Source of the DNA: Saccharothrix carnea
GTDB lineage: Bacteria > Actinomycetota > Actinomycetes > Mycobacteriales > Pseudonocardiaceae
Length of the DNA stretch: 64,000 nucleotides
Reading direction: 5' to 3'
Assembly: GCF_003014735.1 (NCBI RefSeq)
Contig: NZ_PYAX01000008.1
Span: 248,001 to 312,000, forward strand
Shown here: positions 43,442 through 51,892 of the stretch, piece by piece
Layout of the letters: every line of letters starts with the position of its first letter
Position numbering within the stretch: position 1 is the first letter of the stretch
The notes under the pieces: model-generated
Databases searched by the model: none
What the model was told of the DNA's origin: nothing
What the model saw: only the letters and a program-made list of their open reading frames with translations
Program-made: the position numbers and the translations under genes

Positions 43442-44014
43442 ATGAGCGGTGTCCAAGACGAGCTGCTGCGTACGTTGACGAAGGTCGCCAAGGCCCTGCG
43501 CGCGCAAGAGATCCCGTTCGCCCTGGCGGGCGGGTGCGCGGTCTACGCCAGAGGCGGGCCGGCGACGGAACACGATGTGGATCTCCTGGTCCGGGAACAG
43601 GACGCCGGCGCGGCCGTGAGCGCGCTCGTCGCGGCCGGCATGCGTGCCGCGACACCACCCGAGGACTGGCTGCTGAAGGTATACGACGGCGATTCGCTGG
43701 TGGACCTGCTGTTCCGGCCCAACGAGGTGCCGGTGACCGACGAGACGCTGGCCCGCGCCGAGGAGCTGCAGGTCGGCTCGGTCGTGCTGCCGGTCATGCC
43801 CGCCACCGAGGTGCTGATCGGCAAGCTGCTCGTCCTCGACGGGCATCGCTGCGACTTCAGCGAGCTGCTGCCGTTCGCCCGCGCGCTGCGCGAGCAGATC
43901 GACTGGGAGCACGTCCGCGAGGCCACCAAGCACTCGCCGTACGCCGAGGCGTTCCTCGTCCTCGTCGAACGCCTCGACCTCCTGCCCGCCCCGCTGACCA
44001 GGAGCACCCGATGA
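43442..44014 (+). CDS. MNT-type nucleotidyltransferase family protein
   Basis: 190 aa from ATG 43442. IPFALAGGCAVYARGGPATEHDVDLLV carries the polymerase-beta-like motif GG-x(n)-DVD, and SLVDLLFRP the third carboxylate region. The pattern is that of the nucleotidyltransferase/AbiEii-like proteins that adenylylate or nucleotidylate a target. No obvious HEPN antitoxin or partner lies next to it; instead it is co-transcribed with a BON protein and a phosphoesterase (4-nt overlaps). Function unknown; a nucleotide-transfer stress response is a guess. Confidence 0.82.
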   Translation: MSGVQDELLRTLTKVAKALRAQEIPFALAGGCAVYARGGPATEHDVDLLVREQDAGAAVSALVAAGMRAATPPEDWLLKVYDGDSLVDLLFRPNEVPVTDETLARAEELQVGSVVLPVMPATEVLIGKLLVLDGHRCDFSELLPFARALREQIDWEHVREATKHSPYAEAFLVLVERLDLLPAPLTRSTR

Positions 44015-44259
44015 CCGCAGAGCAATACCTCGCCGCCCGGCTCCGCCAGGCGTTGGCCGAGGACCCGCGCACGACCGAACTGGGCGTGCGGGTGACCGTG
44101 CGCGGCGACCACGTGCTGCTGTCCGGTGACGTGGCCAGCCCGGATCGCCGCGCCGAGCTCGAAGCCGTGATCCACGACGTGGCGCCGGAGCTGACCGTGC
44201 TCGACGACGTAAAAGTGGTGCCGTCCGAAGCGCCGGTCGGCCGAGAGGAGCTTCGATGA
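44011..44259 (+). CDS. BON-domain protein
   Basis: 82 aa from ATG 44011 (ATGA overlap upstream and downstream). A single BON domain: AEQYLAARLRQALAEDPRTTELGVRVTVRGDHVLLSGDVASPDRRAELEAVIHDVAPELTVLDDVKV, with the conserved glycines of the GxVxLxGxV core. There is no signal peptide, so unlike OsmY it is cytosolic. BON domains bind lipids or other proteins. It sits between a nucleotidyltransferase and a metallophosphoesterase in one operon. Confidence 0.88.
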   Translation: MTAEQYLAARLRQALAEDPRTTELGVRVTVRGDHVLLSGDVASPDRRAELEAVIHDVAPELTVLDDVKVVPSEAPVGREELR

Positions 44260-44984
44260 TCCGCATCGCCGCGGTGGGTGACGTGCACCTGGGCGAAGAC
44301 GCGCGCGGGCGCTTGCGGCCCGCGCTGGAGCAGCTCGGCGAGCAGGCCGACGTGCTGCTGCTGGCCGGTGACCTGACCCGGCACGGCACCGTGTCCGAGG
44401 CGCGGGTGGTGGCCGACGAGTTCGGCGGCCTGCCCGTGCCCGTGGTCGCCGTGCTCGGCAACCACGACCACCACGACGACAAGCCCGACGAGGTGACCGC
44501 CGTGCTGCGGGACGCGGGCCTGACCGTGCTGGAGGGTGAGAGCACCACCATCAGCGTGGACGGCCACACGTTGGGCGTCGCGGGGGTGAAGGGCTTCGGC
44601 GGCGGGTTCGCGGGCAAGTGCGGCAGCGCGTTCGGCGAGCCGGAGATGAAGGCGTTCATCCGGCACACCACTGAGATCGCCGACTCGCTGCGCGCCGCGC
44701 TCGGCAGCCTCGACACCGACGTGAAGGTGGCGTTGACGCACTACTCGCCGGTGCCGGACACGTTGCGCGGCGAGCCGCCGGAGATCTACCCGTTCCTCGG
44801 CTCGTACCTGCTGGGCGAGGCGATCGACGCGAACCACGCCCACCTGGCCGTGCACGGGCACGCGCACTTCGGCAACGAGCACGGCATGACGCCCGGTGGT
44901 GTGCGGGTGCGCAACGTGGCACAACCGGTCATCCGATCGGCATACACCGTCTATTGCGTGGAACCCGCCGTAGTGGAGGTGTAG
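44256..44984 (+). CDS. calcineurin-like metallophosphoesterase
   Basis: 242 aa from ATG 44256. All five metal-site blocks are present: AVGDVHLGED, LLAGDLTRHG, VLGNHDHHDD, ALTHYSPVPD and VHGHAHFGNE. A dinuclear-metal phosphoesterase, cytosolic, substrate unknown; the compact form resembles YfcE/Icc-type nucleotide or cyclic-nucleotide phosphodiesterases. Coupled to the BON gene by a 4-nt overlap and followed after 4 bp by the next gene. Confidence 0.9.
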   Translation: MIRIAAVGDVHLGEDARGRLRPALEQLGEQADVLLLAGDLTRHGTVSEARVVADEFGGLPVPVVAVLGNHDHHDDKPDEVTAVLRDAGLTVLEGESTTISVDGHTLGVAGVKGFGGGFAGKCGSAFGEPEMKAFIRHTTEIADSLRAALGSLDTDVKVALTHYSPVPDTLRGEPPEIYPFLGSYLLGEAIDANHAHLAVHGHAHFGNEHGMTPGGVRVRNVAQPVIRSAYTVYCVEPAVVEV

Positions 44985-44988
44985 CCGC

Positions 44989-45510
44989 ATGGACGAGGAA
45001 CCCAGGACCGGAGGCCCGTCGGTGGTGTGGGCGGGCCCGCCCGACGCGCCGGCCGTGATCGTGCTCGACCCGGCCGGTGTGGGCAGGCACGGCGACCTGC
45101 CCGGCACGTGGCGCCCGCTGACGGACCACCTGCAGGTCATGTGGTGCCGGCTGCCCGCGGCGGACGAGCCGTGGCACGAGGTGGACGAGGTGCTGTCCGA
45201 GTTCGCCGACCGCTCGGTGCCGGTGCACCTGGTGGCGGGCGCGGCGGCCGGTGCCGGGGTGGGTGAGCTGATCCGGCGGCACCAGGACCTGATCAGCTCG
45301 GCTCAGACGTTCGCCGCCCCCGTGCCGCTCGGGCACCCCGAGGTGGTGCTGGAGGTGCTGCGGGAGCTGCTGGACCAGGACGTGGACCCGGAGGTCGACC
45401 GCGAGCGGAACACCAACGGCAGCCCCAATGCCGGTTCGCTGCTCGGTGACGCGGCTTCCGCGCTGCGCCAGTCGGTCGGGCAGCTGTTCGAGCGCCTGAA
45501 GGACGGCTGA
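44989..45510 (+). CDS. hypothetical protein, possibly a degenerate alpha/beta hydrolase
   Basis: 173 aa from ATG 44989 with GGAGGTG upstream. I do not recognise the family with confidence. The order of predicted strands (PAVIVLDPAGVGRHGDL, LQVMWCRLPAAD, VPVHLVAGAAAGAGVGELIRRH) looks like the first part of an alpha/beta hydrolase, but the place of the GxSxG nucleophile elbow reads AGAAAGAG, with no serine. The C-terminal 60 residues are helical and polar. It ends the nucleotidyltransferase-BON-phosphoesterase operon, whose terminator follows. Confidence 0.7.
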   Translation: MDEEPRTGGPSVVWAGPPDAPAVIVLDPAGVGRHGDLPGTWRPLTDHLQVMWCRLPAADEPWHEVDEVLSEFADRSVPVHLVAGAAAGAGVGELIRRHQDLISSAQTFAAPVPLGHPEVVLEVLRELLDQDVDPEVDRERNTNGSPNAGSLLGDAASALRQSVGQLFERLKDG

Positions 45511-45527
45511 GCACCGGAACCACCTGG

Positions 45528-45555
45528 AAGGGCCCGCGGCACCGCGGGCCCTTTC
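45528..45555 (+). terminator. terminator of the 43.4-45.5 kb operon
   Basis: A perfect 12-bp stem, AAGGGCCCGCGG with its complement (45528-45539, 45542-45553), followed by TC-rich sequence, lies 17 nt after the stop at 45510. Confidence 0.85.
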
Positions 45556-45558
45556 GCG

Positions 45559-45612
45559 TGCAAGACCCAGTTCTCCTGCAAGACCGGGTTTTCAAGCAAG
45601 ACCTGGTTGTCC
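45559..45612 (+). repeat. three tandem 18-bp repeats
   Basis: TGCAAGACCCAGTTCTCC (45559-45576), TGCAAGACCGGGTTTTCA (45577-45594) and AGCAAGACCTGGTTGTCC (45595-45612) are consecutive, and a partial fourth copy follows (TGCACGGCC). They lie between two terminators in the gap of convergent genes. The 18-bp period keeps all frames open, but no ribosome site or start suggests translation. Confidence 0.85.
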
Positions 45613-45645
45613 TGCACGGCCGAGCCCGGCGCACCCACGACAGGC

Positions 45646-45679
45646 GAAAGCCCCGCGAACCGGAGTTCGCGGGGCTTTC
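45646..45679 (-). terminator. terminator downstream of the SRPBCC gene
   Basis: A perfect 15-bp stem, GAAAGCCCCGCGAAC with its complement (45646-45660, 45665-45679), around a CGGA loop. It stands 108 bp beyond the end of the minus-strand SRPBCC gene and could also back up the plus-strand terminator. Confidence 0.8.
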
Positions 45680-45787
45680 CCGAACCGTCGACCGCAGCCG
45701 GTCAGCTACCGTCGACCGGCGGCCTGGGACACGGGATCGGAGGGCGTGACCCACTCCGTCGCCGCGGCTCCCGGACCGCCGTGGGGC

Positions 45788-46306
45788 TCATCGCAACGGG
45801 TCTCCCGGACGGCCGGCGTCGGGCAGGTCGTGGCGCGTCTCACCGGCCTGCGGCGGACGGCTCACGTCACCACGCCACGCGCCCGTCTCCAGGCCACGTC
45901 CCTCGATGAACTCCTTGAACCGCTCCAGGTCACCGGAGACCCGGTGGTCGACCAGACCCACCGCCGCACCGGCCTTCTCGGTCAGCGTCTGCGGGTCGTA
46001 CTCCATCTGCACGTGCACGCGCGTCCGGCGGTCGTCGAGGCGGTGGAACGTCACCACACCGCCCTGCGGCGGACCGTCGACGGTGTGCCACGCCACCCGC
46101 TCGTCCGGGTGCTGCTCGGTGATCTCGGCGTCGAACTCCCGCGTCACCCCACCGATCTTGGTGACCCAGTGGGTCCTGGTGGGAGTCAGCTGGGTGATGC
46201 GCTCGACGCCCTCCATGAACTGCGGGAACGACTCGAACTGCGTCCACTGGTTGTACGCGGTCGTGACCGGGACCTCGACGTCCACGGACTTCTCGATCGT
46301 CGTCAC
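45788..46306 (-). CDS. SRPBCC-family (polyketide cyclase/dehydrase-like) protein
   Basis: 172 aa from GTG 46306, chosen because GGAGAGG stands 8 nt upstream. TTIEKSVDVEVPVTTAYNQWTQFESFPQFMEGVERITQL followed by THWVTKIGGVTREFDAEITEQHPDERVAWHTVDGPPQGGVVTFHRLDDRRTRVHVQMEYDPQ is the START/COQ10-like hydrophobic-cavity fold common in actinobacterial stress regulons. The C-terminal 30 residues are polar and unique. It probably binds a lipid or other hydrophobic ligand; there is no catalytic signature. A SigB-type promoter lies 40 nt upstream. Confidence 0.88.
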   Translation of the reverse strand: MTTIEKSVDVEVPVTTAYNQWTQFESFPQFMEGVERITQLTPTRTHWVTKIGGVTREFDAEITEQHPDERVAWHTVDGPPQGGVVTFHRLDDRRTRVHVQMEYDPQTLTEKAGAAVGLVDHRVSGDLERFKEFIEGRGLETGAWRGDVSRPPQAGETRHDLPDAGRPGDPLR

Positions 46307-46346
46307 TGCAACAACCTCTCCTCGGGGAATCGAGTTCGACACCTGG

Positions 46347-46371
46347 ATACCCCTCGACAAGGTCCTTACAC
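46347..46371 (-). promoter_or_regulatory. SigB-type promoter candidate for the SRPBCC gene
   Basis: Minus strand GTGT (46371-46368), 15 nt, GGGTAT (46352-46347), 40 nt upstream of the GTG with a proper ribosome site in between. Confidence 0.45.
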
Positions 46372-46455
46372 ACATCGGCGAACACTTCGGAGTGACGGAG
46401 AGTAGCGCCTTGTCGAGAGGTGTTTGCTTCTCTTCCCACCGGCTAACTCTCCTCT

Positions 46456-46971
46456 GTGGACCAGTACCCCGACGCGGTTCTCTTCGACCGCGACGGCACG
46501 CTCATCAAGGACGTGCCCTACAACGGCGACCCGGACCGGGTGGAGCCGATGCCCGGCGCGCGCGAAGTTCTGCGCGTGCTGCGCGCTCGCGGAGTGCGCA
46601 CGGGCGTCGTGAGCAACCAGTCCGGCATCGCTCGTGGTCTGCTCACGCGCACCCAAGTGGACGCGGTGAACTCGCGGGTGGAAGCCCTGCTCGGCCGGTT
46701 CGGCACGTGGCAGGTGTGCCCGCACGGCCCGGACGACGGCTGCGCGTGCCGCAAACCCGCGCCCACCATGATCCTCCAGGCCTGTGAAGCGCTTCAGGTC
46801 CGCCCCGAGCGCACCTTCTTCATCGGCGACATCGAGGCGGACGTCGAAGCCGCCCTCGCGGCCGGTGCCACCCCCATCCTCGTGCCCACCCCGGCGACCC
46901 TGCCCGACGAGGTCGACCGCGCGCCGCACACCGCGCCCGACCTCCGGTCCGCATTGGCGATGGTCCTATGA
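46456..46971 (+). CDS. gmhB: D-glycero-D-manno-heptose 1,7-bisphosphate 7-phosphatase
   Basis: 171 aa from GTG 46456. HAD-IIIA hydrolase with FDRDGTLI (nucleophile D11, acid D13), VSNQSGIARGLL, the GmhB zinc-loop cysteines and histidine in CPHGPDDGCACRKPAPTMI, and FFIGDIEADVEAALAAG. GmhB removes the 7-phosphate of heptose bisphosphate before nucleotidyl transfer. It opens an eight-gene operon in which every neighbour overlaps. Together with gmhA and hldE it completes the pathway to ADP-heptose. A histidinol-phosphatase role is less likely in this context. Confidence 0.92.
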   Translation: MDQYPDAVLFDRDGTLIKDVPYNGDPDRVEPMPGAREVLRVLRARGVRTGVVSNQSGIARGLLTRTQVDAVNSRVEALLGRFGTWQVCPHGPDDGCACRKPAPTMILQACEALQVRPERTFFIGDIEADVEAALAAGATPILVPTPATLPDEVDRAPHTAPDLRSALAMVL

Positions 46972-47960
46972 GGACGCTCGTGGCCAGGCTCGACAACGAC
47001 GGTGACGTGCTGCTCGCCGGTCCGGCGATCCGCGCCGCCGCGCACGCGGGCGAAGTCGTGCTGCTGTGCGGTCATTCCGGCGCGCAGGCCGCCGCGCTGC
47101 TGCCCGGCGTGCACCGGGTCGTGCGGTGGGACTGCCCGTGGATCGCCAACCCCGCACCCGAGGTGCGCACGCCGGACGTAGAAGGGATCGTCGCCCTGCT
47201 CAAGGGGATCCGCGCGGACGTGGCGGTGATCCTGACCTCGTTCCACCAGAGCCCGCTGCCGCTGGCGCTGCTGCTCAAGCTCGCCGGCGTGCCGAAAGTC
47301 GTGGCCCGTTCGACGGACTACCCCGGCTCGCTCCTCGACGTCCGGCTGCGCGACGACCCGGACGTCCCCGAGGCCGAGCGCGCGCTGGAAGTCGCACGGG
47401 CCGCCGGTTTCGAGCTGCCGCCGGGTGACGACGGCAGACTGGCGATCATCCCACCACCGGAACCGGCCGAGATCGGGCCGTACGTCGTGGTGCACCCGGG
47501 CGCCTCCGTGCCCGCCCGCGCGTGGTCGCCGGACCGGTGCGCCGAGGCCGTCACGGCGCTCGCCGAGGCCCGGCACCGCGTCCTGGTCACCGGCGGTCCG
47601 AACGAGACCGACCTCACCCGGCACGTGGCCGGCGCGGACGGCGTCGACCTCGGCGGCCGGACCACGTTCGCCGAGCTGGCCGGGCTGCTGGCCCGCGCGG
47701 ACGCGGTCGTGGTCGGCAACACCGGACCGGCGCACCTCGCCGCCGCGGTCGGCACGCCGGTCGTCTCCTTGTTCTCACCCGTCGTGCCCGCCCGCCGGTG
47801 GGCGCCGTACGGGCCGCACGTGTTGTTGGGCGACCAGGACGCGCCGTGCCGCGGCTCGCGTGCCCGCGAGTGCCCGGTGCCCGGCCACCCGTGCCTTGAC
47901 CGGGTGACGGCCGACCAGGTCGTCACCGCCGTAGCCGACCTCGTGGGGGTGCGGACGTGA
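46968..47960 (+). CDS. GT9-family (ADP-heptosyltransferase-like) glycosyltransferase
   Basis: 330 aa from ATG 46968 (ATGA overlap with gmhB). It has the heptosyltransferase layout: N-terminal VARLDNDGDVLLAGPAIRAAAHAGEVVLLC, then VVVHPGASVPARAWSPDRCAEAV and the donor-site motif VVVGNTGPAHLAAAVGTPVVSLFSPVVPARRWAPYG. GT9 enzymes transfer ADP-activated heptose in Gram-negative LPS cores. With an ADP-heptose pathway in the same operon the donor is probably ADP-heptose. The acceptor here cannot be LPS and is unknown. Confidence 0.9.
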   Translation: MRTLVARLDNDGDVLLAGPAIRAAAHAGEVVLLCGHSGAQAAALLPGVHRVVRWDCPWIANPAPEVRTPDVEGIVALLKGIRADVAVILTSFHQSPLPLALLLKLAGVPKVVARSTDYPGSLLDVRLRDDPDVPEAERALEVARAAGFELPPGDDGRLAIIPPPEPAEIGPYVVVHPGASVPARAWSPDRCAEAVTALAEARHRVLVTGGPNETDLTRHVAGADGVDLGGRTTFAELAGLLARADAVVVGNTGPAHLAAAVGTPVVSLFSPVVPARRWAPYGPHVLLGDQDAPCRGSRARECPVPGHPCLDRVTADQVVTAVADLVGVRT

Positions 47961-48835
47961 AGATCCTGCTGTGGCACGTGCACGGCTCGTGGACGAACGC
48001 GTTCGTCCGGGGCGGGCACGAGTACCTGATCCCCGGGCCGCCCAACGGCATCGGCCTCGCCGGACGCGACTGGCCCGCCGCGCGCGAGGTGGCAGCGTCC
48101 GAAGTGGACGCCGACATCGCGGTGCTGCAACGGCCGGAGGAAGTCGGCTGGGTGCCCACCGGCGTCCCCGTGGTGTACCTGGAGCACAACACGCCCAAGT
48201 ACCCCAACCAGACGCACCCGCTCAAGGACTGGCCGGGCACGATCGTCCACGTCACCCACTTCAACGACCTGATGTGGGACTGCGGGACCACGCGCACGGT
48301 CGTCATCGAGCACGGCGTGGTCGACCCCGGCCCCCTGTACACCGGTGAGCTGCCCCGGGCCGCCGTCGTGGTCAACGACCCGGTGCGCCGCGGCCGGGCG
48401 GTCGGCACGGACCTGCTGCCCCGGTTCGCCGAGGCGGCGCCGCTGGACGTCTACGGCATGAAGACCGAGAAGCTGGGCGCGATGGGGCGCGGCGACCACG
48501 ACCTGACCTCGCTGCACCGGGAACTGGCCCTGCGACGGCTCTACGTGCACCCCGTGCGGTGGACGTCGCTGGGGCTGTCGCTGATCGAGGCGATGCACCT
48601 GGGGATGCCCGTGGTGGCGCTGGCGTGCACCGAGGTGGTGCGCGCGGTGCCGCCGGAGGCGGGCGTGGTGTCCACCGACGTGGACGAGCTGGTGCGGGCC
48701 GCGGCCGAGCTGGTCGCCGATCCCGCCCTGGCCAGGCAGAAGGGAAAGCACGCCAGGGAGTTCGCCCTGGCCCGGTACGGGCTCGACACCTTCCTGCGGA
48801 GTTGGGACCAGCTGTTGACAGGAGTGAGCGGATGA
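47957..48835 (+). CDS. GT-B glycosyltransferase (group 1 like)
   Basis: 292 aa from GTG 47957. [26 protein letters not shown] at the start and the C-terminal donor-binding [43 protein letters not shown], with the E-x7-E pattern of GT4, mark a retaining GT-B enzyme. It is shorter than usual GT4 proteins (about 370 aa). Overlaps both neighbours by 4 nt. Its place between GT9 and another GT4 suggests one of three sequential sugar additions. Confidence 0.85.
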   Translation: MKILLWHVHGSWTNAFVRGGHEYLIPGPPNGIGLAGRDWPAAREVAASEVDADIAVLQRPEEVGWVPTGVPVVYLEHNTPKYPNQTHPLKDWPGTIVHVTHFNDLMWDCGTTRTVVIEHGVVDPGPLYTGELPRAAVVVNDPVRRGRAVGTDLLPRFAEAAPLDVYGMKTEKLGAMGRGDHDLTSLHRELALRRLYVHPVRWTSLGLSLIEAMHLGMPVVALACTEVVRAVPPEAGVVSTDVDELVRAAAELVADPALARQKGKHAREFALARYGLDTFLRSWDQLLTGVSG

Positions 48836-50037
48836 GGATCGCGATGGTGTCCGAGCACGCCAGCCCGTTGGCCGCCTTGGGCGGTGTCGACGCCGGAGGG
48901 CAGAACGTGCACGTGGCCGCGTTGTCGGCGGCGTTGTCGGCGGGCGGGCACGACGTGGTGGTCTACACCCGCCGCGACGACCCGGCCCTGCCCGCGCGGG
49001 TGCGCACCGAGCAGGGTTACGAGGTCGTGCACGTACCCGCCGGCCCCGCCGATGCGGTACCCAAGGACGACCTGCTGCCCCACATGGGCGAATTCGCCCG
49101 CTTCCTGGAGAACGAGTGGTGCGAGGACCCGCCCGATGTCGTGCACGCGCACTTCTGGATGTCCGGCCTGGCCTCGGTGCTCGCGGCGCGCAAGGTCGGC
49201 GTGCCCGTCGTGCAGACCTACCACGCCCTGGGCACGGTGAAGCGCCGCCACCAGGGCGCGGACGACACGAGTCCGCCCGAGCGGATCGGCATCGAGCGGA
49301 TGATCGGGCGCGAGGCCGACCGGATCGCGGCGACGTGCGACGACGAGGTGGCCGAGCTGATGCGCATGGGCGTGCAGCGGTCGCGGATCTCGGTCGTGCC
49401 GTGCGGCGTGGACCCGACGCGCTTCCGCCCCGATGGCCCGGCCGACCGCCGCCGCCACCGGCACCGCGTCGTCTCGGTCGGCAGGTTGGTGCCGCGCAAG
49501 GGTTTCCAGGACCTGATCACCGCGCTGCGGTCGCTGCCGGACACCGAGCTGGTCATCGCGGGCGGCCCGGTGGACGTCGAGTCCGACCCTGAGGCACGAC
49601 GGCTGGTGGCGCACGCGGAGCGCGTCGGCGTGCGCGGGCGGCTGTGGCTGGCGGGTCAGGTGTCGCGGGACGCGATGCCCGCGCTGCTGCGCTCGGCAGA
49701 CCTGGTGGCGTGCGTGCCGTGGTACGAGCCGTTCGGCATCGTGCCGCTGGAGGCCATGGCGTGCGGTGTGCCGGTGGTGGCCGGCGCGGTCGGCGGGTTG
49801 ACCGACACCGTGGTGGACGGCGTGACCGGCGTGCTCGTGCCGCCGCGTGAACCGGCCGCGCTCGCCCGTGCGCTGCACTCGCTGCTGGCCGACGACGCCC
49901 GCCGGGAGGCGTGCGGCATGGCCGGGCTGGACCGGGTGGGCGTGCGCTACACGTGGGACCGGATCGCCGAGGACACCGAACGCGTCTACGAGCGGGTCAC
50001 GGCGGTGCGCGCCGTGGCCGTGGGAGGCACGCGATGA
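48832..50037 (+). CDS. GT4-family glycosyltransferase
   Basis: 401 aa from ATG 48832. [49 protein letters not shown] is the MshA/sucrose-phosphate-synthase-like GT4 opening; [60 protein letters not shown] and [43 protein letters not shown] complete the fold, with the E-x7-E donor motif. Retaining transfer from a nucleotide sugar. Closest in appearance to MshA but embedded in the heptose operon, so a mycothiol role is unlikely. Confidence 0.92.
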   Translation: MRIAMVSEHASPLAALGGVDAGGQNVHVAALSAALSAGGHDVVVYTRRDDPALPARVRTEQGYEVVHVPAGPADAVPKDDLLPHMGEFARFLENEWCEDPPDVVHAHFWMSGLASVLAARKVGVPVVQTYHALGTVKRRHQGADDTSPPERIGIERMIGREADRIAATCDDEVAELMRMGVQRSRISVVPCGVDPTRFRPDGPADRRRHRHRVVSVGRLVPRKGFQDLITALRSLPDTELVIAGGPVDVESDPEARRLVAHAERVGVRGRLWLAGQVSRDAMPALLRSADLVACVPWYEPFGIVPLEAMACGVPVVAGAVGGLTDTVVDGVTGVLVPPREPAALARALHSLLADDARREACGMAGLDRVGVRYTWDRIAEDTERVYERVTAVRAVAVGGTR

Positions 50038-50609
50038 CCGTCGAGACGCACCTGAACGGGCTGGCCCAGTCGCTGGCCGGGCTGCGCGCCCAGGCGCCGC
50101 GGCTGACCCGCTGGGGCGGCGTGCTGGCCCGCAGGCTCGCCGATGGCGGACGGCTGCTCGCGGCGGGCAACGGCGGGTCGGCCGCCGAGGCGCAGCACCT
50201 GACCGCCGAGCTCGTCGGCCGGTTCCGCGACGACCGGCGGCCGTTCTCGGCGATCGCGCTGTGCGCGGAGTCCTCCAGCGTCACCGCGATCGGCAACGAC
50301 TACGGCTACGACCAGGTGTTCGCCCGCCAGGTGACCGCGCACGCCCGGCCGCAGGACGTGGTCGTGCTGCTGTCCACGAGCGGGCGCAGCCCGAACCTGC
50401 TGGAGGCGGCGAAGGCGGCCCGGCAGGCGGGCGCCCACGTGTGGGGGATGACGGGCCCGGCACCCAACCCCCTGGCGGAGGCGGTGGACGAGGTGCTGGC
50501 GCTGCCCGGCGAGCCCGCGAACGTACAGGAAGCGCAGCTGGTCGCCGTGCACGCCCTGTGCGCGGCCTTCGAAGCGGCTCTACCCGCGGCGGAACGGAGG
50601 GTCTCGTGA
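50034..50609 (+). CDS. gmhA: D-sedoheptulose 7-phosphate isomerase
   Basis: 191 aa from ATG 50034. SIS-domain phosphosugar isomerase of GmhA type: [68 protein letters not shown] and [33 protein letters not shown]. The [12 protein letters not shown] loop and the glutamate of AEL match GmhA active-site residues. It makes D-glycero-D-manno-heptose 7-phosphate from sedoheptulose 7-phosphate. Overlaps both neighbours by 4 nt. Confidence 0.95.
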   Translation: MTVETHLNGLAQSLAGLRAQAPRLTRWGGVLARRLADGGRLLAAGNGGSAAEAQHLTAELVGRFRDDRRPFSAIALCAESSSVTAIGNDYGYDQVFARQVTAHARPQDVVVLLSTSGRSPNLLEAAKAARQAGAHVWGMTGPAPNPLAEAVDEVLALPGEPANVQEAQLVAVHALCAAFEAALPAAERRVS

Positions 50610-51892
50610 AGCTGGTCGTCGTCGGCGACTCGTTGTTGGACATCGACGTGCTCGGCACCGCCGAGCGCCTCTGCCCGGACGCACCCGCACCCGTCCTGGA
50701 CGTGCGGGAAGAACTCGCGCGCCCCGGTGGCGCGGGGCTGGCCGCCGCGCTGGCCGCCGCGGACGGTGTCGACGTCACGCTGGTCAGCGCCGTGGCCGAC
50801 GACGAGGACGGCCACCGGCTGCGCGACGAGCTGGCCCACCTGGGAACCGTGCTCGGACCATCGCCGTCGCCCACCCCGGTCAAGACCCGGCTCCGCGCCG
50901 GTGACCAGTCGATCGCCCGGCTCGACCGCGGAGGCGGTCCCGGTGCGCCGCAGGCCACCGACGACATGCTCGACGCCGTGCTGGAGGCCGACTACGTGCT
51001 GGTCTCCGACTACGGGCGCGGCCTGGCGCGGGACGAACGGCTGCGCGGGGTGCTCGCCCGCCGCCCGGTGGTGTGGGACCCGCACCCGCGCGGCCCGGAC
51101 CCGGTGCCCGGCGCCCGGCTCGTGACGCCGAACGCGGCCGAGGCCAAGACCTTCAGCGGCCACGCCGACCCGATGGACGCCCTCGGAGCGCTGCGGGCGA
51201 AGTGGCGTGCCCGGGCCGTCGTCGTCACGCTCGGCGCCGATGGCGCGCTGCTGCACGGCGGCGGCACGCCGGTCGCCGTGCCCGCGCCGCGCGTCCCCGT
51301 GGTCGACCCGTGCGGCGCGGGGGACCGGTTCGCGGTCACCGTCGCGGTACGGCTCATGGGCGGCGCGGCGATGGACGACGCGATCGCCGATGGCGTCACG
51401 TCGGCGGCCGAGTTCCTGCGCCACGGCGGCGCGTCCGGGTTCCGGCCGACCGATCAGCTGTCCACAGTGGACGCGGTGCGGGCACGGGGCGGCACGGTCG
51501 TCGCCACCGGCGGCTGCTTCGACCTGCTGCACGCCGGTCACGTCCGCACCCTGCGCGCCGCCCGGTCGCTCGGCGACTGCCTGGTGGTGTGCCTGAACTC
51601 CGACGCGTCCGTGAGCCGGCTCAAGGGCCCGGACCGGCCCGTCACCAAGGAACAGGACCGGGTCGAGGTGCTGCGCGCGTTGGGCTGCGTGGACGACGTG
51701 GTCGTGTTCGAGGACGACACGCCGGAACGCGTGCTGGCCACCCTGCGCCCGGACGTGTGGGTCAAGGGCGGCGACTACACCGTGGAGTCGCTGCCGGAAG
51801 CGGACTTGGTCGAGGGGTGGGGTGGGCGGACCGTCGTCGTGCCCTACCACCGGGGCCGGTCGACCACCGAGATGCTGTCGAGGAGGGGCTGA
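50606..51892 (+). CDS. hldE: bifunctional heptose-7-phosphate kinase / heptose-1-phosphate adenylyltransferase
   Basis: 428 aa from GTG 50606. Residues 1-295: PfkB-type kinase (VVGDSLLDIDVLGTAERLCPDAPAPVLD, the anion-hole motif DPCGAGDRFAVTVA). Residues about 300-428: cytidylyltransferase-like domain with VATGGCFDLLHAGHVRTLRAARSLGDCLVVCLNSDASVSRLKGPDRPV (HxGH motif) and WVKGGDYTVESLPEADLVEGWGG. The order matches E. coli HldE, which makes heptose 1,7-bisphosphate and later ADP-D-glycero-beta-D-manno-heptose. Having both domains in one chain supports the beta-anomer ADP route rather than the GDP-alpha route. Confidence 0.95.
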   Translation: MKLVVVGDSLLDIDVLGTAERLCPDAPAPVLDVREELARPGGAGLAAALAAADGVDVTLVSAVADDEDGHRLRDELAHLGTVLGPSPSPTPVKTRLRAGDQSIARLDRGGGPGAPQATDDMLDAVLEADYVLVSDYGRGLARDERLRGVLARRPVVWDPHPRGPDPVPGARLVTPNAAEAKTFSGHADPMDALGALRAKWRARAVVVTLGADGALLHGGGTPVAVPAPRVPVVDPCGAGDRFAVTVAVRLMGGAAMDDAIADGVTSAAEFLRHGGASGFRPTDQLSTVDAVRARGGTVVATGGCFDLLHAGHVRTLRAARSLGDCLVVCLNSDASVSRLKGPDRPVTKEQDRVEVLRALGCVDDVVVFEDDTPERVLATLRPDVWVKGGDYTVESLPEADLVEGWGGRTVVVPYHRGRSTTEMLSRRG

